64,000 bases of DNA from JAAYJT01 sp037446395 (lineage in GTDB: Bacteria; Bacteroidota; Bacteroidia; Bacteroidales; JAAYJT01). Below are positions 42,935-52,467 of this stretch, piece by piece. A model generated the notes under the pieces. It made no database searches. It saw only the letters and a list, made by a program, of their open reading frames with translations, and was not told the DNA's origin. The stretch lies in assembly GCA_037446395.1 (NCBI GenBank), contig JBBIIP010000010.1, positions 1 to 64,000 of the forward strand, read 5' to 3'. The first letter of the stretch is position 1; every line of letters starts with the position of its first letter. A program made the translations under genes and the position numbers.

Positions 42935-43873
42935 ATGAAAGAGTTCATTATCAATACATTAAAAGGAATCGGTATGGGTGTAGCCAACGTAATTCCGGGT
43001 GTTTCAGGGGGGACAATCGCGCTTATAACCGGCATTTTCGAACGCTTGATTCATGCACTCAAATCATTCAATCTGACCGCCATCAGATTGTTCCTTTCAG
43101 GGAAATTTGCTCAACTTGCCCGACATCTCGACCTCTATTTCCTTCTTGCAGTTTTTGTTGGAATTATTCTTGCCATTTTCAGCGTTGCCCGGCTTTTCGA
43201 ATTCTTATTTCGCAATTATCCGGTTTATATCTGGTCGTATTTTTTCGGACTGATTCTGGCCTCCGTTTTTTTTGTTGGCCGGACCGTGGAGAAGTGGAGC
43301 ATCGTTGTGGTTTTCAGCTTCCTTGCAGGAACAGCTGTTGCTGTAGTGATATCATTGATGAACCCGGCAATCGAGAATCAGAACTTTTTCTATCTTGTAT
43401 TATGTGGCATTGCAGGTGTTTGCAGTATGATACTTCCGGGCATATCAGGAAGTTTTATTTTGGTTCTGATGGGTAATTATCATTTGATTGCAATTGAGGC
43501 AGTGAATAATCTTCGCCTCGATATACTCGCTCCGGTAGGAATAGGCATTGTTGTTGGTTTGATTGGTTTTTCGCACTTTCTTTCTTGGGTGTTTAAAAAG
43601 TTTCGCAATCAAACCATTGCTTTGCTCACCGGTTTCATACTCGGATCGCTCCTGATCATCTGGCCCTGGAAAGATAAAATCTATGCACTTGACCCAACCG
43701 GCAACTTGCTGATGAAATCTGGCCTACCTGTTGTAGCCCGTTATAAACCTTCGCTTCCGGTAATCAACAACGAATTCCTTGTTGCACTGATTATTATTGG
43801 TGCAGGGGTGGCAACCATCATGTTCATTGAGCTATTGGCCGCAACAAAAAAAGAAAAAACGCTTGCGCCATGA
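42935..43873 (+). CDS. PopT-like DUF368 membrane protein (undecaprenyl-phosphate translocase family)
   Basis: 312 residues, about eight to ten membrane segments. The DUF368 N-terminal motif GMGVANVIPGVSGGTIALITGIFERL is present, with a second inverted-repeat-like motif CSMILPGISGSFILVLMGNY near 170. DUF368 proteins (PopT) have been shown to move undecaprenyl phosphate back across the inner membrane for cell-wall precursor recycling; that role is transferred by family. The stop overlaps the aroE start in an ATGA, so the two are translationally coupled. Confidence 0.85.
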   Translation: MKEFIINTLKGIGMGVANVIPGVSGGTIALITGIFERLIHALKSFNLTAIRLFLSGKFAQLARHLDLYFLLAVFVGIILAIFSVARLFEFLFRNYPVYIWSYFFGLILASVFFVGRTVEKWSIVVVFSFLAGTAVAVVISLMNPAIENQNFFYLVLCGIAGVCSMILPGISGSFILVLMGNYHLIAIEAVNNLRLDILAPVGIGIVVGLIGFSHFLSWVFKKFRNQTIALLTGFILGSLLIIWPWKDKIYALDPTGNLLMKSGLPVVARYKPSLPVINNEFLVALIIIGAGVATIMFIELLAATKKEKTLAP

Positions 43874-44474
43874 ACAAATTATACGGTATCATCGGCTATC
43901 CTGTAGCACAGTCTTTTTCGCCATCCTATTTCAAAACTAAATTTGAGGCAGAAAACATTACCGACTCCGCCTATAAGTTGTTTGCACTTCCTTCAATTGA
44001 TGATCTGCTAGGGATAATCAACGATAATCCCAGCCTGATTGGCCTGAATGTTACCATACCTCACAAACAGGCGGTCATGAAATATCTTGACGAAATCTCG
44101 CCCGATGCGATGGCAATCGGTGCGGTAAACCTGATTAAAATAGAAAGAGGTGTCGGTAAAATGGTTCTGCAAGGCTTTAATACAGATGCTCATGGTTTTG
44201 AGGCCAGCATCAAACCGCTTCTCATGAATCATCATCGTGCTGCAATGATATTGGGAACCGGTGGTGGGGCAAAAGCAGCTGCCTATGTCTTTTCTAAGCT
44301 GGGGATNNNNNNNNNNNNNNNNNNNNNNNNNNNNNNNNNNNNNNNNNNNNNNNNNNNNNNNNNNNNNNNNNNNNNNNNNNNNNNNNNNNNNNNNNNNNNN
44401 NNNNNNTAAAAAACGGGCTGGAAATGCTTTACCTCCAGGCTGACCATGCATGGAAAATCTGGCAGGAAAATTAG
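43870..44474 (+). CDS. aroE: Shikimate dehydrogenase, interrupted by assembly gap
   Basis: It reduces 3-dehydroshikimate with NADPH in the shikimate pathway. The first 145 codons (43870-44306) show YPVAQSFSPSYF, NVTIPHKQAVM with the catalytic Lys66, and the NADP-binding ILGTGGGAKAAAY. After 100 N the last 21 codons read KNGLEMLYLQADHAWKIWQEN and stop at 44472-44474, a typical AroE C-terminus. The two parts are out of frame across the gap (605 bases), so the gap length is only a placeholder. Compared with a usual length near 245 residues, about 80 residues (240 bases) are missing. The gene itself is probably intact in the organism. Confidence 0.9.
44307..44406. other. Assembly gap of 100 N
   Basis: Exactly 100 unknown bases, a common scaffold placeholder. 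AroE length suggests the true gap is roughly 240 bases. Frames spanning it are not meaningful. Confidence 0.97.
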
Positions 44475-44494
44475 TAACAAATAAATTGACCGTC

Positions 44495-45433
44495 ATGGCA
44501 TCAATCATTAAAGACCTTGAGCACAGCGAGATCCGTGAAATACTTGCAAAGCATGATCAACGGGTTGTTTTTGAAAAAACGAATATTATTCCGCACGAAG
44601 GTGAGCTGTTAAGGAGCCTTAAAGAATATGTCGAGATCAGAAAAATCTCCAACCAATCGGTGTTGGGTTTGGATATCTACCAATACAGTTCATATTGCGA
44701 ATTTGAACAAACCCTGATTCCATTTCTTTTTAAGAAAATTTTTCACACCGCAATCAAGCTTTGCATTGAAAATCATCCATTTATTTTCCAGAAATACACG
44801 CGCGAAATCATTGAAAAACACTTTATCAGCACGGGCGATGGGGGTTTTGTGATATTTGAAACTCCCTTGCATTCGTTGCTTTTTGCCTGTAATTTTGCTG
44901 TGGTTCTAAGAATTTACAATGCTTTTCATTTTTATCCCCGCTTGCGTAAAATTATTGGTGGAATCAGTGTAAGATATGCCATCACTTATGATAAGATTTA
45001 TAAATACGCCAATAACTTTTATGGCCGCGGCATTGTGAATAATGCCCGCATGATTGCAAGCGACAGCCTCAACCGATGCCTGATCGGCGAAAACGTTCAT
45101 TCATGGTTTACAACCAGTATCGAAGGCATTGAGAACCTGCAGGTGATTACTATTGATGATATTGCCAACATTTGGGAGTTTAACCAAAGTGACTATGATA
45201 GGAGCCTTTTGCAACGAACAAAAGATAAACTATTTGGCAAAGAATCCTCGCGGCGACAAGGCATCATTAATGCAGATGTGCTGAAAATAGGGAATATTAA
45301 AACAAAGCAAACCGAACTGAATGTCTATAATCTTCATCTGCAAGTAAGCCTTAAACTCACCAACGACGACGATCCCAGCCAGGAAAAAATGGTTACTGTC
45401 AGCCTCGGAAATCTCAATACTTCCGGTATCTGA
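44495..45433 (+). CDS. Class III nucleotide-cyclase-like domain protein, unnamed family
   Basis: 312 residues from ATG at 44495 (MASIIKDLEHSE); a longer frame from 44450 would overlap aroE. The centre resembles a class III adenylate/guanylate cyclase core: VLGLDIYQYSSY (Asp60 at the first metal position), ISTGDGGFVIF (Asp115 at the second), VRYAITYDKIY, and YGRGIVNNARMIASDSLNRCLI (Arg185 at the transition-state Arg position of VNxAxR). The base-selecting Lys before GDG is not conserved (Ile or Ser there), and the Asn is shifted. No sensor domain or membrane segment is visible; the C-terminal ~90 residues are unassigned. Activity and product are unknown. It follows aroE after 20 bases on the same strand. 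Confidence 0.6.
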   Translation: MASIIKDLEHSEIREILAKHDQRVVFEKTNIIPHEGELLRSLKEYVEIRKISNQSVLGLDIYQYSSYCEFEQTLIPFLFKKIFHTAIKLCIENHPFIFQKYTREIIEKHFISTGDGGFVIFETPLHSLLFACNFAVVLRIYNAFHFYPRLRKIIGGISVRYAITYDKIYKYANNFYGRGIVNNARMIASDSLNRCLIGENVHSWFTTSIEGIENLQVITIDDIANIWEFNQSDYDRSLLQRTKDKLFGKESSRRQGIINADVLKIGNIKTKQTELNVYNLHLQVSLKLTNDDDPSQEKMVTVSLGNLNTSGI

Positions 45434-45463
45434 TAGGCTGCCCCTACCAAATGCGAAGTCTGA

Positions 45464-45700
45464 TTATTCTTTTCTGACCACCTCGAGTGTAAAATTGGCT
45501 GCCAAGGCAGCCAAAGCGCCTACTGCAGCCAGCACAGGGGCAAAAATAGCGCCCACAACACCAATAGTTACTGGGATCTCAAGAAACACCTTGCCTTCCT
45601 CATCTTTAATGATGATGCGGCTCACGTTGCCTTCGCGGATTAATTCCTTTATTTTTTGAAGCAGCTCCTCGCCCTTGACTTTGAATTCGTTTGTTTCCAT
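45464..45700 (-). CDS. DUF4342 domain protein
   Basis: 78 residues. The pattern GEELLQKIKELIREGNVSRIIIKDEEG, followed by EIPVTIGVVGAIFAPVLAAV, is that of DUF4342, small proteins with one C-terminal hydrophobic segment (about 44-70). Function unknown. It stands alone, convergent to the cyclase-like gene with a 30-base gap. A near-match -7 box (TAATTTAGC, minus strand 45725-45733) lies upstream. Confidence 0.8.
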   Translation of the reverse strand: METNEFKVKGEELLQKIKELIREGNVSRIIIKDEEGKVFLEIPVTIGVVGAIFAPVLAAVGALAALAANFTLEVVRKE

Positions 45701-46475
45701 GATATTTATTATTTAATTGATTTTGCTAAATTAGTATAGATTTTTCTTTGCATCACGTCTCAATCAATTTTTATTTTAGTCCCCAAAGAGTTACTTATTC
45801 AATTGATATCAAACGAATTAGCTTGGCTTACCGGAAATGGTTACAGATCATCCTTGCGAATTCCAATTGCGACAATGTCAATGTTTTCCTAGAAAGTTCC
45901 TTTTATTGTTTCGCGGTCCAAGTTTATTAACTGAAGCAATTAACATATCGGGTCAAAAACATGGTAGTTATGTACATATTCTGATTTTTCGTATTACCTT
46001 TTGCTCTTCCTTTGATGAAAGTTATAAGATATTTTTTGAAAATCTGATGCCCGTAATAATAATTTATGTGCGCCAAATAAGTGAGTCTTCTACCCTCAGG
46101 GTACTTTTTATAAATTCAGATGATTCATTTCTCTCTCCCAACCTCTGGTTACTAATCCAAATTATCTGTATTATAGCCAGGTGCATTGGGGGGTAAAGAG
46201 TTAATGTATTGGTGGATAGGTTATTCGACAGGCTCACCCATTAAAATGTTAATGAAGTTGAGTTGGTCGGGAAAGCTGTTAATCAGCAGGATTTATTACC
46301 AAAAATATTTTCATCTCCTTTTCTGGTCGTTTATGCCAGCAGGGGTATTAAAAAGTTGAAAACATAAACTATATTTGCATAATCAGCCTTTAAATTGCGT
46401 AATTAATAAGGAGATAGATTTGTTCGTTCGAAGAATATAGTGTTTATCGCCTGAATTAAATACAGAAAAACCACT
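45701..46475. other. Intergenic region before the T9SS gene pair
   Basis: 775 bases. Plus-strand frames at 45748-45930 and 45837-46196 look non-coding (Cys-rich, no family, no start signal). A perfect -7 box at 46370-46378 probably serves the downstream gene. Nothing else identified. Confidence 0.5.
46370..46378 (+). promoter_or_regulatory. -7 box for the T9SS metzincin gene
   Basis: TATATTTGC, perfect TAnnTTTGC, about 98 bases before the ATG at 46476. No -33 match at the expected spacing. Confidence 0.5.
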
Positions 46476-49400
46476 GTGAAAAACATACCCACATTTATCG
46501 CCATAGTGTGTATTTCAATATTTTTTGTTACGCCGCATAAAACATGCGCCCAATGGGTATGCCATTACACCCCGAATCCTGAATACCATATCGCTACTCA
46601 GGGGGTTGGGTGCAACGACAGGTATCACTATGCTCCGCACCCGGATATGGATATGGTGCCAACAAAATATGTCCGTGTGGCTTATCACATTATTCAGGAT
46701 GAAAGCGGAGGAAATAATATTCCTGATAACAACCTTGGAAGATATTACATTGGATTGATCAGAAATCACACAATTCATAGTCTAAGAAACCTGGACTCGC
46801 TTCAATTAAATCCGCCTTATGTGTGGCCGCCTGTAATTTCCCCACACATTATTGACAGCAGGATACAACTACATTTTGACACCATTTACTTTCATCGGGA
46901 TTCGCTGTTATGGGATTGGAATAAGCCAAATTATATTACCAATCAAATAGCACGGGATGCTTATAGCAAGTTCGTTGTAAATAATGCTAATCTGAACGAT
47001 AAACAGAAATATAGAACATTACACATAATCCTTGGAGGAGGCGACTATCAGCACCTTGGAGGCAGTCTAATGTTCCATGACGGTAATTTGTTTATTACCC
47101 AAAATGGTGTTTTCAAAACTTATATTAACAGCAACCATTGGGCGCCTTCAGAAAATCTCGTACATGAGTTTGGCCATTTTGCCGGGTTACTTCACAACTT
47201 CCACGGAGGGCCTCATGGTTACCAATGTGATGATTGCTTGGATAACGACCCTGCAGGGCTTCCATGTCCAATCGAAGCCACATCTAATAACCGCATGGAT
47301 TATTTTCCGGGTAGCGGAAACGCTTTCTCCCAGTGTCAGATTGGCAAAATGCATTATTATCTTTCAGGAAACGCCGGCACCATCAGCCCTACCGTGATTA
47401 ACAATGATTGTGATTTAATAGGCAATGCTTTCGTCATAGAAACAGGGCGTAGTGTCGTCTGGAACCATCATAATACCTTGGCAGGGGATTTGATCCTTGA
47501 GCCAGGTGCGGTACTCACCATACTTTGCACCATTAAAATGAAATCGCAAACCAAAATTGTCGTAAAAAGAGGTGCCAGACTCATCATTGACCAAGGCAAA
47601 ATCACATCAGCTTGTTCGGAAACCTGGCGCGGCATCGAGGTTTGGGGAAACACCACCCTGGGCCAGATCCCCCCTTCAAATCAGGGCTGGGTGCGGGTCA
47701 TTAATGGGGGCTCCATCCAAAAGGCTGCCATGGGAATTTATACCAACCGAACCAATGAAGAGAGCGGACGCTGGGTGCCAGGCTACACGGGAGGCATTGT
47801 GCAGGCTACCGAGGCAAAATTCATCAACAACGTGCAGGCAGTTCAGTTCTTCCCTTACGATAACTTTAATAGCCTCAGTAGTTTTACCAACTGCGAGTTT
47901 GTTACAGATAGTAATCGGTATGACGGACAAACAGATGCTTATTTTGTTACAATAATCGGATTAAAAGGGATTGTATTTACCGCCTGCCGCTTCTTAAACC
48001 AATCAGGGCAGCAATATGAACAAAGCGGTATTCGCAGCATGAATTCGTATATAAAAATTCAAGGCAAATGCCTCGACCTTTTTGATCCATGCAGCAACCG
48101 GGAGTATGGAACATTTGAGGGGTTGAAATATGGAGTATATGCAACCGCCAGCAGCCCAACGCGCTATACCCATATCACGCATACCGAGTTTATCAATAAT
48201 TTTAGGGGCTTATACCTGGGAGGAATCACCAGTGCATGGGTTACCTCCAACCGTTTTTTCATCAACACTCCCTTCGTAAACACTGGAGGCTATGGAATGT
48301 ACCTTGATGGCTGCACAGGCTATTGGGTGGAAGATAATGTCTTTAATCATGTTGGCGCAAACCCTACAGGCATCGGGTTGATTGTACACAATTCGGGAAC
48401 CGATCCCAATGAAATCTACCGAAATCGTTTTGAAAAACTCGAAATGGGTATTTCGGCACAGGGCATAAACAGGAACCCGACAACCGGAATTGGATTGCAA
48501 ATTCTTTGCAACGATTTCGTGATTTGCAATGCCGACTTATTGATCGCCACCCCCAACCAAGAAAACAATAGGGGTATCGCAGCCCATCAGGGTGCTTTTT
48601 CCACCGATCCTAAAAAAATGGCAGGCAACCTATTTCATATTCCCAGCCAAATACCCGATGGCGATTTTGATGATATCAACAACACAGGTGCGCATATCAT
48701 GTACTATTATCCACTAGATAATTCAGATGAGAGGGTTGTGCCGGTTGACTTTACGGAAGGTACAGTTACCATAGAAGGAATTTCATTTACCCAGGAATGG
48801 TCGCCCATAACCGGTTGCCCCCCGAAATCAGAAAGTGGCAGTGGCGGTATGCCCACAGAGTCTTTGATCGAACAAATTTCAGGATCACAGCAAAAGATTG
48901 ATTCCACTCTTCAGGTTCTTGCAATGCTGGTTGATGGAGGCAATACCCTGGGATTGCAAACCGATGTACTTATGAGCTTTCCCCCTGAAGCCATGCAGGT
49001 TTACAATGCACTGATGAGCAAATCGCCCTACCTGAGTGATACGGTGGTAAGCACGGCCATTTTTAAGGAGCAGGTGTTGCCCGGTGCAATGATACGCGAT
49101 GTGATGGTGGCCAACCCTCACTCAGCCAAATCAGAAACAATGATGGAAAAGTTAGACCGGCGCTGGGTGCCACTGCCCGACTACATGAAAGCCCAGATAC
49201 TGCAAGGCAAAAGCATTGTTTCGGCCAAAGAGCAGGCCGAGTCGCGGCTGGCTCACTTTAAGCTCGAAAAAGCGCGGATGGTGAATGCCCTTGCCAAGGT
49301 TTACCATGAAAATACCGACAGCCTTGCATGGTTATGGACGAATGACAACAGCCTTAATTCTAAATACAACCTGGCTTTCCTGCTTCTCGAACATCAGAAT

Positions 49401-49982
49401 ACGACTCAGGGATTTGCCATTCTAAACACCATCCCCCTGCAGTTTACCCTCACCGAAGCGCAGCAGGCAGCACATCAGCAACTCACAGGTTTTTGTTCAC
49501 TGCTGGCCTCACTTATGCAAGATGAAAAAAATATTTTTGAATTAGACAGCCAGCAACTACTCAGTATTGCAGCCATGGAAGCCACAAAGGCGGGAATGGC
49601 CTCTGTGTATGCACGCAGTATCCTGCTGACACTGGGCTTGTTGGAATATGAAGAACCCATCCTGCTGCCCGATTTTCTAAAATCCAAGGCGCTGTCGCAG
49701 CGGGATATGGCCGTGAAAAGCGCCGAACTTCCAAAATTCCTCAATATTTTTCCTAACCCGGCCAGGAGATATATCATTGCCGAATATAAGTTGGCTGACA
49801 TAGGCAATGGGTTAATTGAGTTTACGGATATCAGCGGAAAACGAATGAAATCATTACAGGTCAGGCACTTGCAGGATCAAATAACAATAGATGTTAGCAC
49901 GTGGAAACCTGGATTGTACGTGGCTACTCTGAAAACAAATAGTAAGGTGACAGAAAGTGTGAAGTTTACAATCGTAAATTAA
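46476..49982 (+). CDS. Secreted metzincin-like protein with beta-helix region and T9SS sorting domain
   Basis: 1168 residues. A signal peptide (about 1-25) is followed by a metzincin zinc site HEFGHFAGLLH (230-240; HExxHxxGxxH) and a probable Met-turn at NNRMDY (Met274), resembling M43/pappalysin-type peptidases. From about 320 to 750 the sequence reads like a right-handed parallel beta-helix (short repeats such as GIYTNRTNEE, GLKGIVFTACRF, NFRGLYLGG). An alpha-helical region follows (about 790-1060). The last ~80 residues (LNIFPNPARRYIIAEY ... GLYVATLKTNSKV) are a type IX secretion sorting domain. It is expected to be exported and attached to the cell surface or released. Catalytic activity is likely but the substrate is unknown. 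Confidence 0.82.
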   Translation: MKNIPTFIAIVCISIFFVTPHKTCAQWVCHYTPNPEYHIATQGVGCNDRYHYAPHPDMDMVPTKYVRVAYHIIQDESGGNNIPDNNLGRYYIGLIRNHTIHSLRNLDSLQLNPPYVWPPVISPHIIDSRIQLHFDTIYFHRDSLLWDWNKPNYITNQIARDAYSKFVVNNANLNDKQKYRTLHIILGGGDYQHLGGSLMFHDGNLFITQNGVFKTYINSNHWAPSENLVHEFGHFAGLLHNFHGGPHGYQCDDCLDNDPAGLPCPIEATSNNRMDYFPGSGNAFSQCQIGKMHYYLSGNAGTISPTVINNDCDLIGNAFVIETGRSVVWNHHNTLAGDLILEPGAVLTILCTIKMKSQTKIVVKRGARLIIDQGKITSACSETWRGIEVWGNTTLGQIPPSNQGWVRVINGGSIQKAAMGIYTNRTNEESGRWVPGYTGGIVQATEAKFINNVQAVQFFPYDNFNSLSSFTNCEFVTDSNRYDGQTDAYFVTIIGLKGIVFTACRFLNQSGQQYEQSGIRSMNSYIKIQGKCLDLFDPCSNREYGTFEGLKYGVYATASSPTRYTHITHTEFINNFRGLYLGGITSAWVTSNRFFINTPFVNTGGYGMYLDGCTGYWVEDNVFNHVGANPTGIGLIVHNSGTDPNEIYRNRFEKLEMGISAQGINRNPTTGIGLQILCNDFVICNADLLIATPNQENNRGIAAHQGAFSTDPKKMAGNLFHIPSQIPDGDFDDINNTGAHIMYYYPLDNSDERVVPVDFTEGTVTIEGISFTQEWSPITGCPPKSESGSGGMPTESLIEQISGSQQKIDSTLQVLAMLVDGGNTLGLQTDVLMSFPPEAMQVYNALMSKSPYLSDTVVSTAIFKEQVLPGAMIRDVMVANPHSAKSETMMEKLDRRWVPLPDYMKAQILQGKSIVSAKEQAESRLAHFKLEKARMVNALAKVYHENTDSLAWLWTNDNSLNSKYNLAFLLLEHQNTTQGFAILNTIPLQFTLTEAQQAAHQQLTGFCSLLASLMQDEKNIFELDSQQLLSIAAMEATKAGMASVYARSILLTLGLLEYEEPILLPDFLKSKALSQRDMAVKSAELPKFLNIFPNPARRYIIAEYKLADIGNGLIEFTDISGKRMKSLQVRHLQDQITIDVSTWKPGLYVATLKTNSKVTESVKFTIVN

Positions 49983-50001
49983 TCCCCTATAAGCTGAAAA
50001 T

Positions 50002-51600
50002 ATGAAGCGATCAATTTTTTTGCTTATACTCAATGGTTTATTCCTTTCCGGCCATGCCCAATCTCCCAAATGGGAAGTGTATATCGGTCTGTCGAACCGC
50101 AATGAGGCACCCAATGCCCTTGTTGAGTATTATGATAAAGGGTATTACATCGTTGGCCATCATTGGATAACAACCTCAAGTGTTAAAGGATGGGATATTA
50201 AAACCAATATTAATGGTAGCGTCCTATGGCAAAAAACCATGACATATGGCCAAAACACCATAAATGGCATTCATGTAAGAATTGATAATGAGGGCAATAG
50301 ATATATCGGGGGCTCAATTGCTATTAATGACCAGCCATGGCCATTTGTAGCAAAATTTAATGCTTGTGGCGAAAAAATTTGGTGCAGAGCACTGACTAAG
50401 CAAGCCTATCGAGGGGGTTGGGTTAGGGGAATGATTTTAAATAAAAACAACGAAATCATCGTATCAATGAGCTACTCAAGCACGGAGTTAATTGATGAGA
50501 TTTTCATGATGGGTTTCAGGGCAGACGGCATTGTATTATGGCAAAACACATATGCCAGGTTCAGCAATTATCCATTATTAAGAAACCCGGTGATTTACAG
50601 CATGATTGAGCATAACAACGAATATTTTCTCTCAGGTTCTTGCTATTGGCCTTATCCGAATAACCCCGGCCATTTTTTTCTCAGGCCCTTTTTTATTGGC
50701 ATAGATGGATCGTATAACGAAAAGTGGATATTACCTTTCTATGCTTTAGGTTCTATTTATGGTATAATATATAATTCTATTCCATTAAATGATTCAGTAT
50801 TGATGGGAGTGGGTATTCGGAGATTACCAGGAGAGCGCAATAATTCATTACTGGCATTTTACAAAATTACAGGAGAAGAATTAGGGTTTTCTCAGGTAAC
50901 AAATGAACAAATTAGTCCAACGAATTTCACAAACCACACAAGAAACATAAAGAGGATCAATGATTCGTTGTTTATTACATATTCTCATTTTGGACCAAAT
51001 GTGGGCAGTAATTCGGGAGGTCATTTTGTAATTGATACCGTAGGAAGGTTATTTAATTACCTGTCAAAGCCTAACACCAGTTCAGCTTACAGCCCTATGA
51101 TAAAAGCAGCTGATAATAACTATGTTGTGGCATCTCAGTATCAAGCAGGCTCATCTATGAGTGATATTGCATTTTATAAAATTGACCAAAACCTACAATC
51201 CGTTCCTTTTGATGCAAGTCAACATGTGTATGATATCCTATGCCCCTACCCAATACAATCGGGCAACATTGATATGAGCGATTGCATGGTGTTGGTGGCA
51301 ACAGATAATATCCCCACACCGGATAAGTATTATGCAAGCATCAGAACCATCCCTATTACCGTTTATCCCAACCCCGCCAGGGATATTATCACCTTTGCAT
51401 TCGAAAACACGGATCATCATAAAAAAATTGTGCTCAAGTGCTACAGCCTTCTCGGCAGGCAACATTACGAAAACCGCATTGTTAGCGGGCAAAAAGAAAG
51501 CACAACCTATGTAAGCGCCTGGCCTGCAGGTATGTATGTGGCTATAGTTTATAGCGAGGGCCAACCAGTGGGCAGAGCCAAGTTTGTGGTAGGGAGGTAG
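50002..51600 (+). CDS. T9SS-sorted secreted protein, beta-propeller-like
   Basis: 532 residues. A signal peptide (MKRSIFLLILNGLFLSGHAQ) precedes repeats of the type Gxxxx...W.K.......A......G.YYIVG (for example YDKGYYIVGHHW, DNEGNRYIGGSI, LNKNNEIIVSMSY, which look like blades of a beta-propeller). A type IX sorting domain (about 450-532: ITVYPNPARDIITFAF, ending PAGMYVAIVYSEGQPVGRAKFVV) closes the protein. It starts 19 bases after the metzincin gene, so they form one unit and are exported by the same route. No enzymatic motif is visible. Confidence 0.8.
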   Translation: MKRSIFLLILNGLFLSGHAQSPKWEVYIGLSNRNEAPNALVEYYDKGYYIVGHHWITTSSVKGWDIKTNINGSVLWQKTMTYGQNTINGIHVRIDNEGNRYIGGSIAINDQPWPFVAKFNACGEKIWCRALTKQAYRGGWVRGMILNKNNEIIVSMSYSSTELIDEIFMMGFRADGIVLWQNTYARFSNYPLLRNPVIYSMIEHNNEYFLSGSCYWPYPNNPGHFFLRPFFIGIDGSYNEKWILPFYALGSIYGIIYNSIPLNDSVLMGVGIRRLPGERNNSLLAFYKITGEELGFSQVTNEQISPTNFTNHTRNIKRINDSLFITYSHFGPNVGSNSGGHFVIDTVGRLFNYLSKPNTSSAYSPMIKAADNNYVVASQYQAGSSMSDIAFYKIDQNLQSVPFDASQHVYDILCPYPIQSGNIDMSDCMVLVATDNIPTPDKYYASIRTIPITVYPNPARDIITFAFENTDHHKKIVLKCYSLLGRQHYENRIVSGQKESTTYVSAWPAGMYVAIVYSEGQPVGRAKFVVGR

Positions 51601-51624
51601 CCAGATAAACTTCCAATAAGTATA

Positions 51625-51656
51625 GGTAACAACCTCGCGAGGAGATGTTGATACCA
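51625..51656. terminator. Possible hairpin between convergent genes
   Basis: GGTAACAAC (51625-51633) can pair with GTTGATACC (51648-51656) with one mismatch, enclosing the palindrome CCTCGCGAGG (51633-51642) as an alternative fold. It sits between two convergent genes but has no clear T-tract, so a terminator role is tentative. Confidence 0.3.
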
Positions 51657-51690
51657 GTTCCATCCAGCCCCGCTCTGGTATATTAAGGCA

Positions 51691-52446
51691 TCAATTTCTT
51701 AAATATGATGCACCGTTAATATCAATAATGCTTCCGGTGAGGTAGGCAGGGGCACTGCCGGCCAGATAAGCCACCAGGTTTGCAATTTCGGTGGGTGAGG
51801 CAGCACGGTTCAATGGGCTTTGCGCCCTGATTTCGTCTCCCCGCGGGCCTTCAAGAACAGCCTGTGCCATATCGGTTTCAACAAACCCAGGGGCCACAGC
51901 AAAAACCAGCACTTTGTTTGGAGCCAGCGCTTTGGCCATGGATTGGCTAAGGCTGTTCAATCCTGCCTTGCTTGCTCCATAGGCGGGTGCATCGGGTTCA
52001 CCTCTGAATGCACCACGAGAGGTAATGTTGATAATACGACCGCCCCCGGCCTTTATCATGTGCCCGGCAATGAGATAAGAAAGATGTGCTGATGCATTTA
52101 GATTGAGAGAAATGGTTCGATCCCAAATATTTTTCCATTCATCAAGGTCCATGGCCAGCATTGGTTTCTCGAGATAAATCCCTGCGTTGTTTACCAAAAT
52201 ATCAATTTGTCCGAACTGCTGCAGAACCTTATTCACAAGGAGTATACTTTCAGCATCATTTGATAAATCGGCCTGTACTATAATATGCCCTGATCCTTGC
52301 AATTTCTTTCTTATTTCCAGGGCTGCTGCCTTGTTGTGGTTGTAGTGCAAGGCCACCCTTACACCCTGAGCGGCCAGTTCTAATGCAATAGCTTTTCCAA
52401 TCCCGCGCGAGGCACCGGTGATCAGAGCAGTTTTTTCAACAGTCAT
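51691..52446 (-). CDS. Short-chain dehydrogenase/reductase, FabG-like
   Basis: 251 residues, classical SDR. It shows the cofactor motif TGASRGIG (10-17), NNAG, the catalytic Ser in INITSRGAF and the YxxxK pair in APAYGASKAG. The end (YLTGSIIDINGASYLRN) is typical of FabG-type 3-oxoacyl-ACP reductases, but many substrates are possible. It is the last gene of the five-gene methionine/threonine-type run, 21 bases after the hypothetical gene. Confidence 0.87.
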   Translation of the reverse strand: MTVEKTALITGASRGIGKAIALELAAQGVRVALHYNHNKAAALEIRKKLQGSGHIIVQADLSNDAESILLVNKVLQQFGQIDILVNNAGIYLEKPMLAMDLDEWKNIWDRTISLNLNASAHLSYLIAGHMIKAGGGRIINITSRGAFRGEPDAPAYGASKAGLNSLSQSMAKALAPNKVLVFAVAPGFVETDMAQAVLEGPRGDEIRAQSPLNRAASPTEIANLVAYLAGSAPAYLTGSIIDINGASYLRN

Positions 52447-52467
52447 ATGAGTTTACAGTTTGTTGGA

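Noticed and set aside
44495..45433. Cyclase-like gene as a Pycsar anti-phage system
   Set aside because: No effector gene (TM, TIR or nuclease) adjacent; neighbours are DUF4342 and aroE.
45837..46196. Plus-strand 119-residue open frame in the intergenic region
   Set aside because: Cys-rich and low similarity to any family; no start signal; probably chance.
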